From: Acidobacteriota bacterium
GTDB taxonomy: Bacteria; Acidobacteriota; Terriglobia; Acidiferrales; UBA7541
NCBI GenBank assembly: GCA_013286465.1
Contig: JABDFR010000022.1
Location: forward strand, 1-44,241
Length of the DNA: 44,241 nt
Direction: 5' to 3'
Shown: positions 33,405 through 41,905 of the stretch, piece after piece
Numbering within the stretch: position 1 is the first letter of the stretch
How the letters are laid out: each line of letters begins with the position of its first letter
The notes under the pieces: generated by a model
Told to the model about the DNA's origin: nothing
Databases searched by the model: none
What the model saw: only the letters and a program-made list of their open reading frames with translations
Made by a program: the position numbers and the translations under genes

Positions 33405-35009
33405 CTAATTGCCGACACGCTCCGGCCGGATGGTATCTTGCCCGTGCCAATATTTTTTGCGGAGTTCTTTTTTCAAAACTTTGCCCGTGCCCGTCTTGGG
33501 CAGGCTTTCGAAAAATTCTACGGAGCGCGGTGCCTTGTAATGCGCGATTTGCGAGCGGCAGAATTCCAGGATTTCGGCTTCCGTCGCCTGCGCGCCCGGT
33601 TTTAAAACTACGAGCGCCTTAGGAAGTTCGCCCCACTTGGAATCTGGAACCGGGATTACGGCGACCTCGTAAATGGCCGGATGCGCGGCGAGCACTTTTT
33701 CTACTTCCAGCGAAGAAACATTTTCGCCGCCGCTGACGATAATGTCTTTCTTGCGATCGACCACGAGCAAGTAATCATTTTCATCGATGGTGGCCATGTC
33801 TCCGGTATGAAACCAGCCGCCGCGCATCACTTCGGCGGTGGCTTCGGGTTGATTCCAATAGCCGGCCATTACGCCATCGCTACGGGCGATGATTTCGCCC
33901 ATGGTTTTGCCGTCGTGCGGCACGTCCACATCGTTGGCATCAACGACGCGCATCTCGGCCCCGGGAATAGCGTAGCCGGTCATCGCCTGTCCCTTGAATT
34001 TCTGCTCGCCTTCCCATTCGGAGCCGGGTTTGGAAACGGAAGTCGAGAGTGTCGGCGAAGTTTCGGTAAGGCCGTAGCCGGAGAAACATAGGCAGCCTAG
34101 TTTCTGTTCGAGCTCGCGGACGAGCGTGGGAGATGAAGCTGCGCCGCCGATGCTAATGCGGTCGAGGCTGCTCAAATCGTGCTTCTCGCGCTGAGGGCAA
34201 TGAATCAAAGCGAGAGCCATAATCGGAACGACTCCCAGTCCGGTTACGCGCTCTGTCTCGATCAGCCGGAAGATCTCCGCCGCATCGAACTTTTGCAGCA
34301 TCACGTGTTTTCCGCCCAACTGCGTTACGAAATGCGCGGCACCCCAGCCATTGGCGTGAAAGAGAGGAATGGTGTGCAGATGCACCATGTCGATCGATGG
34401 ATTGAAACTGAGGCAGGTGTAAAGCGCGTGCAAATAAATATTTCGATGCGAGAGCATCACCCCTTTGGGATTGGCGCTGGTTCCGCTGGTATAGAAAAGC
34501 TCGGCGAGAGCGTTTTCGTCGAAAGTGGTGATGTCCGGTTGATAGGGTTCGGCAGCTGCGAGCATTGCGTCGTAATTCTGCGGCGCGAGCCAATTTTGAT
34601 TTGGTTCGCCATCGAGAAGGACGATGCTCTTTAGCGACGGAACGCTGGCGCGAAATGAATCCACGATCGGGAGGAATTCGGTTTCGACGAAGAGAATGGT
34701 GGCGCCGGAATCGTTGAGAATAAAAGATTGCTCTTGCGGCGATAGGCGGATGTTGAGCGGGAGCAATACTGCGCCTGCTTCGAGCACGCCATAATAGGCT
34801 TCGAGCAGGCGGTGGCAATTGAGGCTCATGAACGCGACACGATCGCCGGGCTTTACTCCTGCTTTGCGCAATGCGCCAGCGAGCCGGGCTGCTCGATCGG
34901 CGAATTGGCCGTAGGTGTAACGCGCGCCTTTGCAGACGATCGCGGTGGTTTGCGGAAACTGTTGTTGTGCGTAGCGAAGAAACCGAACCGGGGTCAGTGG
35001 GATATTCAT
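33405..35009 (-). CDS. Acyl-CoA ligase (AMP-forming, FadD-like)
   Basis: This 534-residue member of the ANL adenylating superfamily has the P-loop-like motif FYTSGTSANPKGVMLSHRN, the adenine-binding CFSGYGLTETSP, GWFHTGDMATIDENDYLLVV with the hinge DRKKDIIVSGGENVSSLEVE and the C-terminal catalytic Lys region LPKTGTGKVLKKELRKKYW. It activates a carboxylic acid with ATP and CoA, the first step before the acyl-CoA dehydrogenases encoded just downstream. The chain length or ring type of its substrate cannot be told from sequence. It starts 18 bp after the SDR stop codon, with the hairpin CCGCCTGCTTAGGCGG (plus strand 35020-35035) in the junction. Confidence 0.92.
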   Translation of the reverse strand: MNIPLTPVRFLRYAQQQFPQTTAIVCKGARYTYGQFADRAARLAGALRKAGVKPGDRVAFMSLNCHRLLEAYYGVLEAGAVLLPLNIRLSPQEQSFILNDSGATILFVETEFLPIVDSFRASVPSLKSIVLLDGEPNQNWLAPQNYDAMLAAAEPYQPDITTFDENALAELFYTSGTSANPKGVMLSHRNIYLHALYTCLSFNPSIDMVHLHTIPLFHANGWGAAHFVTQLGGKHVMLQKFDAAEIFRLIETERVTGLGVVPIMALALIHCPQREKHDLSSLDRISIGGAASSPTLVRELEQKLGCLCFSGYGLTETSPTLSTSVSKPGSEWEGEQKFKGQAMTGYAIPGAEMRVVDANDVDVPHDGKTMGEIIARSDGVMAGYWNQPEATAEVMRGGWFHTGDMATIDENDYLLVVDRKKDIIVSGGENVSSLEVEKVLAAHPAIYEVAVIPVPDSKWGELPKALVVLKPGAQATEAEILEFCRSQIAHYKAPRSVEFFESLPKTGTGKVLKKELRKKYWHGQDTIRPERVGN

Positions 35010-35027
35010 TTGGCGACGCCCGCCTGC

Positions 35028-35795
35028 TTAGGCGGTTTGGCCTCCGTCTACCACCAGGACATGTCCGGTAACGTAGTCGGATGCCGCTGAGGCTAGAAAT
35101 ACCGCGGCGCCCTTTAGATCGTAGTCCGAGCCGAATCTGCCCAGCGGAATGCGTTTCAGAAAAGCTTCCTTGTTGCGTTCGATTACGATTTCCGACATGT
35201 GCGTGGGGAACCAGCCTGGGGCTATGGCGTTCACGTTGATATTATGCCCGGCCCACTTGCATGCCAAGTCCTTCGTGAAGATGATCACGCCGCCTTTACT
35301 GGCGTGGTAGCCGATGGCGGGGAGTTCCGGAGGGGCGCCGCGTAGGCCGGCCACACTCGCGATATTGATAATTTTTCCACGCTTTTGGCGGAGCATGATT
35401 TTGCCGGCGGCTTGCGAGAAGAGGAATGTGCCGGTGAGATTCGTCTCGATTACTTTGTTCCAGGCTTCGAGCGGCATGTCTTCCACCGGGGCGCCCCAGG
35501 AGACGCCGGCGTTGTTGATCAAGATATCGATCTGGCCGAATTCGGCAACGGTGCGGTCGACGGTTTCTTGAATGCTGGCTTGATTTCTTACGTCACAGGC
35601 GAGGGCTAAGGTTTTTACGCCCTTTGCCGCGAAATCCTTTGCGGCTTGTTCGCAGCGGTCCTTCTTGCGGGCGCAGAGGACCAGATTAGCGCCCATTTCG
35701 GATAGCGCTTCGGCCATTTGCAAGCCCAGACCTGCAGCGCCGCCGGTGATTATGGCCACACGTCCGGTCAAGTCGAAGAGCTGTTTGACGTTCAT
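35028..35795 (-). CDS. Short-chain dehydrogenase/reductase, FabG-like
   Basis: This 255-residue classical SDR has the cofactor motif TGGAAGLGLQMAEAL, the NNAGVSWGAPVEDM segment, the catalytic Ser in IINIASVAGL, Tyr-x3-Lys in YHASKGGV, and a C-terminal FLASAASDYVTGHVLVVDGG. VLCARKKDR after the second strand suggests NADP(H). It oxidises or reduces a hydroxyl or keto group, here probably on an acid or its CoA thioester in the same pathway as the following ligase and dehydrogenases. It lies 121 bp downstream of the TonB receptor gene in the same direction, with a GC-rich hairpin between them. Confidence 0.9.
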   Translation of the reverse strand: MNVKQLFDLTGRVAIITGGAAGLGLQMAEALSEMGANLVLCARKKDRCEQAAKDFAAKGVKTLALACDVRNQASIQETVDRTVAEFGQIDILINNAGVSWGAPVEDMPLEAWNKVIETNLTGTFLFSQAAGKIMLRQKRGKIINIASVAGLRGAPPELPAIGYHASKGGVIIFTKDLACKWAGHNINVNAIAPGWFPTHMSEIVIERNKEAFLKRIPLGRFGSDYDLKGAAVFLASAASDYVTGHVLVVDGGQTA

Positions 35796-35870
35796 CTAGT
35801 GAGGCGTCCTCAGAATAATTGCGGCACGGATATTAAGAATTTCGGCACGGAATTTCAAGCGGCGAGAGGT

Positions 35871-35897
35871 GCGGCGCGTCCGGTTCGGGCGCGCCGC
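35871..35897 (-). terminator. GC-rich hairpin after the TonB receptor gene
   Basis: GCGGCGCG (35871-35878) and CGCGCCGC (35890-35897) form a perfect 8-bp stem just past the receptor stop codon on the minus strand. There is no T-tract, so it may only pause transcription or protect mRNA ends and lower expression of the following enzymes. Confidence 0.35.
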
Positions 35898-35916
35898 GCT
35901 CTTCTGCTGATGCTGC

Positions 35917-38900
35917 TTAGAACGTAAAGCGTGCGCCTAGCTGGAATTCGCGCATCGGCAGCGCTGATGTGAAGCCCAGTGGCGTGCTTGGCCCGGCGGT
36001 GGTGCCGTCGGGTAAAACCGTGCCGGGCTTGATGCCCTTTACTTTGAAGGTAGTGAAGCCTGGCGTGAGAGGGAAGAACGGGCCGACTTCGTTGTTCACG
36101 CTGGCGTAATTGGTGCGATCGAACAGGTTGAATGCTTCCGCCGTAATTTGCAGGCGGAGGCGCTCGGCAATCTTGTGTTCCCAGCTCAGGCGCATATCGA
36201 AATCATAGAAGTCAGGACCGAGACCGCTGTCGCGCGGCGCGCCAACGGGACGCTCGTTGGTGGTGTGATTGTTTCCATTCACTTGGCCGCCGGCGAGCAA
36301 ATTAAACGGATGGCCGCTGTGATAGGTGAAAATCGGCGCGAGCTGGAATCCTCCAAGGATCGAATTCTTGAAGGGACTCTGGAAAATGCCGGCGACCACG
36401 AACTTGTGGCGCTCGTCGAATTCCGAGAGGGCGCGATCCGCATTCAGATCCGTCGGATCCTGCGGGCCATAGTCGGTGTTGAAGTCGGTGGAAGTGTCGT
36501 AGGCCTTGCTATAGGTGTAGTTTCCGAACAGCGTGAAATTATTTCCGAAGCGCTTCTTCACCTCGATGATCCCGCCCTCGTAGAGCGCCGAAGCTGCTGA
36601 CGTGTACTGGTTATTTTGGACGATGAGGGGATTGACGAAACAAGGCGATACAGGCAGGCCGGGCGGCGGGGTGGTCACGGCGCACGGGTAGACGCCGCCA
36701 GCGCCAGGCCCTGACGTCTCGAGTCCTGCGTACGGGTCGGTTCCGGCGCCGCCGTTCCAGTTTTTGTATGACACCGATTGCCCGTTAGCCAGCGTGATGG
36801 TGCTCACCGGGGTGGATGGCTGGAGGTTTGTGTCGATGGCGACCGGCAGACGTAGCGTGTGCGAGTAAATTCCGCTGACGGAGACGGAGAAGCCCTTCGA
36901 AATCTCGCGTTCGATGCCGATCGAAATCTGCTGAGACTGGGGCGGCTTGTAGTTCGGCGGATTGCTGAACAGAACGGTCAGTGGCGAAATCGGGCCGCTG
37001 TTCGTCGGAAAGATTCCGTACGGAGCCACGAGCGCCGGAGTGACGCAGGCCAATTGGCCCGGGGGAGGCACTGTGCAGCCGATCGCCCCTGCTCCGAACA
37101 GGCCGGTAAAAACTTGGTCGGCGGTGGCGATCGGAAGACCCGAGGGAAGTAGGGAATCCGCATAAATAGAGATGTACCGAGTGCATGGGCTGCTGCCAGT
37201 GCCTGGGAAGATAGGGAACCCAGGGAAGCCCACGCCGCACGTACCGACGGCGTTGTTGACTTGATCGGGCACCGAAGAAGTGTTGTGCTGATTCTCGACG
37301 GTGCTGCGGTTCTTGTTCAGCACGCCCAAGCTCAAGTCAACTTGTGGAATTTGTGCGTCTACGGGGCCGTAGAAAATTCCATAGCCGCCGCGGATCACAG
37401 TCTTGTGATCCTTAAAGGGATCCCAGGCGAACGAGACGCGCGGTCCCCAGTCGCCGTAGTAGGTGTTCAGCGGCTTGAATTGCGAATCGATTTCATAGCG
37501 CAACCCGAAATTCAGAGTGAAGCTCGAAGTCATCTTCCATGAATCCTGCCAGTAGAAACCGGTAAGCGGACGCGTGTACGCCGGATAGTCAGGATCGCCG
37601 AAGCTCTGCTGATAGAACTGGGGCAGACCGAACGACGCCGACTGTAGGGAATTGATCGATGCAAGCGCCGGGGTGAGCAGGTCGCCCGGCAGGTCGCCGA
37701 ACACGAATCGTCCGGGCATGAAGGTGTGCGATTCGGAGTGATTTCCGCGGAGCAGCTCGGAGACGCCGAACTTCATCGAGTGCTTGCCGCGGATCATCGT
37801 GAAGTTGTCGGCGATTTCCGTACGGCGGAGAATCGTCAGGTTCGGCAGGAAAATGTTCGTCCCGAGATTATTGGCGAAGCCCGAAAGTTGGATGCCGATC
37901 TGGCCGGGCTCGTTCGGAATCACGTTAAAGCTGTTGTAATCATATTGCGCGCGGAATTCGTTCTGCGTACGCGGGCTCAATTGATGGAACCACGCCGCCT
38001 GGAGGTTGTTATCGTAGTCGTGTGTCGAACTCCCAGCCGAGAAACCGGTCAACGATTGGACGTCGGGATTTTCTTCAACGTCATGAGCGTAACGGTAGGT
38101 AAGGAACAGCTGATCGGTGTCGCTGAAGCGGTGATCGAGTCGGAACGATGCGAGATACTCGCGCGTGTTGTAGGGGAACACGCCGCCGTTGGATTCAAAC
38201 TGATTCACGAAGTAGTTGCTGATGGGATTGGTGGCCTGATTCTGCGTGAGTACTCCCGTGAGAATCTGCGCGCAGCCGGCGCCCGGCACGAACGTGACAG
38301 GAGCTGGCGCCGGCAACCCGAGTTGCAAGGCGACCGCGGCGCCAACGGGACCGCTCAGGCACGGGACCGGAGTAGCTCCGGCGGACGCTAGAGTTGCGAT
38401 GGCCGCTTGCTGATCGACGGACGGACGGAAAATGCTGGTGTCCGTCAGCAACGGAACGGCATTCTGCGCATTTTGAAGTAATCCCTCGAAATCGGCGAAG
38501 AAAAATGTCTTGTCCTTTTGGATGGGCATGCCGATGTTGCCGCCGAATTGGTAGCGCTGCAGAGAGTTCTTGATTGGTTGGCCCACTGAATCGGGAGCAA
38601 GCGGATCAAAGGGCTGTCCCGGAGCCAGCGCCTGACTGAAGGCGAAAGGATCGCGCGAATCGAGCGCATCGTTGCGGATGAATGTGAACATGCTGCCATG
38701 GACATCATTCGTGCCGGACTTGGTGGCGATGTTGATGGAAGCGCCGCTCGCGCCGCCCAATTCCGCAGTGTAATTGCTGCGGTTGACTTGGAATTCCTGC
38801 ACTGCGTCCTGGCCTACGGTGGGTCGCACGCCGCCGGCGTCATCCTGAGCTTCGCCGCCATCGACAGTAATGCTGTTGCCGCGGCCGTTGCTGCCGTAGA

Positions 38901-39465
38901 AGGAAAGGCCGCTCTGCGGCGTTTGCTTCACGCGAAAATCCTGGTCATCTGCAAGCCGGGTGGAATCGGAGACGCCGGGAAGAAGCAGAGTGAAGGTGAG
39001 ATAGTCGCGGCGATCGATGGGCAAGTCTTCGATGTATTGTTCGTTGAGCGTGTTGGCCTGGCTGCCGCGCTCGGTTTCAACAACGGGAGGCTCGGCGTTC
39101 ACTTCGACCTGCGTTGCGGCGGTAGCAACCGCGAGTCGAATATCGGCGATGGTCGTTTCGCCGACGTTCACGGTCACGCCTTTCAGCACTTGCGTCTGGA
39201 AGCCGGAGACGCGCGCTGTCAGTGTATAAGTCGCGGGCGCCAATCCTGAAAATCGATATTGGCCTGTGGTGTCGCTCGCCGCCGTGGATTTCAGGCCGCG
39301 GGTTGATTCCTCAGCGACGATGGTGGCGTTGGCAATCACGCCGCCAGACGGATCGGTCACCGTTCCGCTGATATTTCCTGACGCGCCTACGCCTTGCGCG
39401 CGAGCCGCACGAGTTCCCACAAGCAGGAATACGATTATGCCAAGCAATGAAATCAACTTCTTCAT
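35917..39465 (-). CDS. Oar-like TonB-dependent receptor with carboxypeptidase-regulatory-like domain
   Basis: The start at 39465 follows AGGAGGA by five bases, giving 1182 residues; upstream frame extension has no ribosome site. A signal peptide (MKKLISLLGIIVFLLVGTRA, ending RAQG) is followed by a regulatory-like domain (GNISGTVTDPSGGVIANATI, GFQTQVLKGV). The plug has SGLSFYGSNGRGNSITVDGG, EFQVNRSNYTAELGGASGAS and NIATKSGTNDVHGSMFTFIR. A long barrel ends in REFQLGARFTF with terminal Phe. It sits in the outer membrane and depends on TonB. Its gene heads a minus-strand run of SDR, ligase, dehydrogenases and FadB-like enzyme, which suggests uptake of the hydrophobic acid they degrade. It shares architecture with the receptor at 5652. 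Confidence 0.92.
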   Translation of the reverse strand: MKKLISLLGIIVFLLVGTRAARAQGVGASGNISGTVTDPSGGVIANATIVAEESTRGLKSTAASDTTGQYRFSGLAPATYTLTARVSGFQTQVLKGVTVNVGETTIADIRLAVATAATQVEVNAEPPVVETERGSQANTLNEQYIEDLPIDRRDYLTFTLLLPGVSDSTRLADDQDFRVKQTPQSGLSFYGSNGRGNSITVDGGEAQDDAGGVRPTVGQDAVQEFQVNRSNYTAELGGASGASINIATKSGTNDVHGSMFTFIRNDALDSRDPFAFSQALAPGQPFDPLAPDSVGQPIKNSLQRYQFGGNIGMPIQKDKTFFFADFEGLLQNAQNAVPLLTDTSIFRPSVDQQAAIATLASAGATPVPCLSGPVGAAVALQLGLPAPAPVTFVPGAGCAQILTGVLTQNQATNPISNYFVNQFESNGGVFPYNTREYLASFRLDHRFSDTDQLFLTYRYAHDVEENPDVQSLTGFSAGSSTHDYDNNLQAAWFHQLSPRTQNEFRAQYDYNSFNVIPNEPGQIGIQLSGFANNLGTNIFLPNLTILRRTEIADNFTMIRGKHSMKFGVSELLRGNHSESHTFMPGRFVFGDLPGDLLTPALASINSLQSASFGLPQFYQQSFGDPDYPAYTRPLTGFYWQDSWKMTSSFTLNFGLRYEIDSQFKPLNTYYGDWGPRVSFAWDPFKDHKTVIRGGYGIFYGPVDAQIPQVDLSLGVLNKNRSTVENQHNTSSVPDQVNNAVGTCGVGFPGFPIFPGTGSSPCTRYISIYADSLLPSGLPIATADQVFTGLFGAGAIGCTVPPPGQLACVTPALVAPYGIFPTNSGPISPLTVLFSNPPNYKPPQSQQISIGIEREISKGFSVSVSGIYSHTLRLPVAIDTNLQPSTPVSTITLANGQSVSYKNWNGGAGTDPYAGLETSGPGAGGVYPCAVTTPPPGLPVSPCFVNPLIVQNNQYTSAASALYEGGIIEVKKRFGNNFTLFGNYTYSKAYDTSTDFNTDYGPQDPTDLNADRALSEFDERHKFVVAGIFQSPFKNSILGGFQLAPIFTYHSGHPFNLLAGGQVNGNNHTTNERPVGAPRDSGLGPDFYDFDMRLSWEHKIAERLRLQITAEAFNLFDRTNYASVNNEVGPFFPLTPGFTTFKVKGIKPGTVLPDGTTAGPSTPLGFTSALPMREFQLGARFTF

Positions 39466-40066
39466 ACGCTTCCTCCTGGAGTGCAAATCTCCCGCGCCAC
39501 GTTGTTGATGAGACGCAAGCGCGAACCGATCCGCGCGTTGCGTGTCGCTATGAAAAAAGAGAAGTGCTCTCGGCCAGCAGAGACACCCCGGCGGGACGGG
39601 CAAATCGTCCCGGAAATTACAGCGTTCTTCTTTGGTATCCAAGAATTCAGGTTACGCCTAACCCTCGCGCTGCCCCGCGCGGGCGCGCGACTTCGCCTAG
39701 TAAATTATTGCAAACTTCGTCCGCTTCGCTCCGTGGCCCGGTGATGCCCCACATCTGGCGGGGAGTATGCCACGGTTAATCGTCCGGTCAAGGTATAGTA
39801 CCTGCCCGTGTTTCAATTAGTTATCGGGCCGCTGGCTGTGTGGCCAGCGCGCTAGCTTTTGGGTGCATCCGCCAAACTGAGTGGACTAGTAACTTCCGCA
39901 CTTTTCCAGAAATCTTCATACGTAAAACCCCGGATTGACGCTGCTTCGCGGACGATTTATACGGTACGCCCCGCGCGCTTCCAGCCAGCGCGCGGAGGGC
40001 GGCGATGAACATCCGCGCGGAAAGGCCCGGCGAGACGGCTTGGACAGTAGCCCAAGGAGAGCGCAA
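39466..40066. other. 600-bp intergenic region between divergent genes
   Basis: No gene is supported here on either strand. It contains a candidate minus-strand promoter at 39764-39791, an inverted repeat GCTGGC...GCCAGC (39831-39848), and a strong hairpin CCGCGCGC/GCGCGCGG (39971-39995) in the leader region of the receiver-domain gene. Confidence 0.45.
39764..39791 (-). promoter_or_regulatory. Candidate promoter of the second TonB receptor gene
   Basis: On the minus strand TTGACC (plus 39786-39791) and CATACT (39764-39769) are separated by 16 bp. The leader to the start codon at 39465 would be nearly 300 bases. Confidence 0.3.
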
Positions 40067-40465
40067 ATGCAGCAAATCGACGCCCTGGTAGTTTCGGATA
40101 AAATGGAGCATGTGCAATCGCTGGTCCGCATCTTGGACGGGTTGCTGACAAACGTCTACGTGGCGTGCACGATCAAGCAGGCCCTGGAAGTGCTTGGGCG
40201 GCAGCCACTCGGGCTGGTTTTCTGCGACGAGCGGATCTCCGGCGGCTCGTACCGTGAATTGCTATCAGCCGGCGATGCCCGGCGGCGAGCTTCGCGGCTG
40301 GTGGTAATGCTGCAGACAGGCGAGTGGGACGAGTACCTCGAGGCCATGCGGCTGGGGGCTTTCGAGGTAATCCGCTGTCCTGTACAACCGACCGACGTTG
40401 AAATGACTCTAATCAACGCGACACGGGATCAGGCACACAGGGCTGCCATGCGTATGACCGCGTGA
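40067..40465 (+). CDS. Degenerate response-regulator receiver domain protein
   Basis: The start at 40067 follows AAGGAGA by six bases, giving 132 residues, one receiver domain. Strand 1 reads IDALVVSDKMEHVQSL, with a single Asp (11) where receivers usually have an acidic pair. Asp 54 in GLVFCDERISGG matches the phosphorylation site. After strand 4, VVMLQTGEWDEYLEAMRLGA supplies a Thr. The invariant Lys before Pro in strand 5 is replaced by Cys (VIRCPVQP, Cys 104). It may be a pseudo-receiver that is not controlled by standard phosphorylation. No histidine kinase or output domain is nearby. A GC-rich hairpin lies about 75 bases upstream. Confidence 0.75.
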   Translation: MQQIDALVVSDKMEHVQSLVRILDGLLTNVYVACTIKQALEVLGRQPLGLVFCDERISGGSYRELLSAGDARRRASRLVVMLQTGEWDEYLEAMRLGAFEVIRCPVQPTDVEMTLINATRDQAHRAAMRMTA

Positions 40466-40510
40466 GCAAGAAGAATCGCGTGTTTTGAAAATTCGGTACG
40501 TTGGGCGTAG

Positions 40511-40795
40511 TTGCTCCTCCTCGTTTCAAGCCCATTCAGCTCCGACTGGCGGCAGCCGATTCCGGCGTTTGAGTGCGTCGCAAAGGGGCTGCCACTGCCT
40601 GGCTTCAACGTCCACAGCGATCGTTCCTGCCCGAGCTGCGGGAGCAGAAAGATCTCCAAGTCGCATCGGCGAAGTTTTTACCAGCGCTATATCTTGTCGC
40701 TATTCCGTGTGCGCCCGTACCGCTGCGATTCGTGCGACCGGCGCTTCTACCGGCGGTCTGATTCCGGCCAGGAATCCCCAGCCAAAGCGGCCTGA
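40511..40795 (+). CDS. Small zinc-ribbon protein (CPSCG...CDSC)
   Basis: This protein has up to 94 residues. The recognisable core is a zinc ribbon: SCPSCGSRKISKSHRRSFYQ, then RPYRCDSCDRRFYRR, with two CxxC pairs about 29 residues apart and a basic linker. Such small proteins are common in acidobacterial genomes; function is unknown, perhaps nucleic-acid binding. The start is weak: the first in-frame codon after a TAG stop is the TTG at 40511, with no ribosome site. The N-terminal 43 residues may be untranslated or the gene may be a 5'-degraded copy. Confidence 0.5.
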   Translation: MLLLVSSPFSSDWRQPIPAFECVAKGLPLPGFNVHSDRSCPSCGSRKISKSHRRSFYQRYILSLFRVRPYRCDSCDRRFYRRSDSGQESPAKAA

Positions 40796-40875
40796 AACAC
40801 AGGCTAAGCGCGCACTGGCTGTGAGTCGAGACTAGAGCGAGTTGAGCGTTCATTCGCGCTGCGCAGCTGCTGAGT

Positions 40876-40904
40876 TTGACGCTGCGATGCGCTTCCGCTA
40901 TTAT
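40876..40904 (+). promoter_or_regulatory. Promoter of tRNA-fMet
   Basis: TTGACG (40876-40881), a 17-bp spacer and TATTAT (40899-40904) lie directly before the tRNA. The predicted start (40910-40911) coincides with the first base of the mature tRNA. Confidence 0.6.
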
Positions 40905-40909
40905 TCCAA

Positions 40910-40986
<77 letters not shown>

Positions 40987-41002
40987 ATTTCTTGTTTCGA
41001 TT

Positions 41003-41041
41003 GAAGGGCTTCCAGGCGCTCGCGGGAAGCCCTTCTTTTTT
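41003..41041 (+). terminator. Rho-independent terminator after tRNA-fMet
   Basis: GAAGGGCTTCC (41003-41013) and GGAAGCCCTTC (41025-41035) form a perfect 11-bp stem with an 11-base loop, followed by six T residues. It ends the tRNA transcript 16 bases past the CCA. Confidence 0.9.
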
Positions 41042-41116
41042 GCGCAAAGCGAATGTCACCGTTTTTGTCATTTGCGACGGCGGCTGGGTCTACTTCGCGA
41101 GCACAACGGAGGGACA

Positions 41117-41905
41117 GTGATTCTGGACCATTCAGCCGCGATCGCTCTCTTCAAAGAGCAGCTATTCGAACTGGGTGTTGTCAGGCAGCTAAGTTCAGAC
41201 GACCCAAAGTTCAAGAGCTGGAGAGACACAACTAACGCTTATTTTCAGAAATTCCTCCGCGACTCACCTCACTTCAAGACGTTCACGCTTCTCACGTTCA
41301 CAGGACGGTTTCAGGTCAGGCCGTACGGCGGCTACTCCGCGGCTACCTTCGGCTTTATCACGGAAGAACAGTCCGAAAAGTTCAACCGCGATTGCGCTCA
41401 GGCTGAAGAATCTATAAAAGCTGCTATCAAGCAGCTCGAAATCTTCGGAGTAGATTCCGATTTGGAAGATTTGGAACCGTTCACGGAAAGCGATACTACC
41501 GTCGAAGCCGAATATCCAAGAGCATCGGATGCGGCTAGAGTTCAGCAGACTTTTCACGGCCCAGTCGTAATTCATCACCAAGCCATTGCCACCGACCAAG
41601 CAATCCAAACAATCGAGCGCATGGGCGATGCTTCCGGAGAGAGTTTTAAGCAAATCGCGGCCTTGTTGAATGAAAGTTTGGAGCTTACTGGCCGGCAGAA
41701 GCTCGAAGGGCTTAAGGCAATCGAAGACCTCGCGAAAGCCGAGCAGACGCCCGAAGAAAAAAAAGATTGGAAATCCACTCTCGTGGTTTGGCAAGCGTTG
41801 GCAGCGATTGCGGAAAAGGCAACGGACGTAACGGCGAAGCTTGGCCCACACATGCACAACATTTACAAAATGATTGAAGCGGGTCTAAAGTCCCTCGGCC
41901 ACTAG
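41117..41905 (+). CDS. Unknown protein beside the prophage end
   Basis: A GTG start at 41117 with GGAGGG just ahead gives 262 residues; an ATG 45 bases upstream lacks a ribosome site. I do not recognise the family. The N-terminus (ILDHSAAIALFKEQLFELG) and the region KFKSWRDTTNAYFQKFLRD are helical. The middle has an acidic stretch (DSDLEDLEPFTESDTTVEAE) and HGPVVIHHQAIATDQAIQTI, and the C-terminus is helical with a Lys/Glu-rich segment (AEQTPEEKKDWKSTLVVW). It has no membrane segments. It points against the phage block and lies between it and the tRNA, the place of lysogenic or defence cargo in many prophages. Its stop overlaps that of the microprotein gene. Confidence 0.7.
   Translation: MILDHSAAIALFKEQLFELGVVRQLSSDDPKFKSWRDTTNAYFQKFLRDSPHFKTFTLLTFTGRFQVRPYGGYSAATFGFITEEQSEKFNRDCAQAEESIKAAIKQLEIFGVDSDLEDLEPFTESDTTVEAEYPRASDAARVQQTFHGPVVIHHQAIATDQAIQTIERMGDASGESFKQIAALLNESLELTGRQKLEGLKAIEDLAKAEQTPEEKKDWKSTLVVWQALAAIAEKATDVTAKLGPHMHNIYKMIEAGLKSLGH

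Noticed and set aside
39466-39642. 59-residue N-terminal extension of the second TonB receptor
   Set aside because: The ATG at 39465 has AGGAGGA upstream and begins a signal peptide; an extension would bury the signal.
41264-41857. 197-residue minus-strand frame opposite the unknown gene at 41117
   Set aside because: It lacks a ribosome site, while the plus-strand frame has a GTG with GGAGGG and helical, charged composition typical of a protein.
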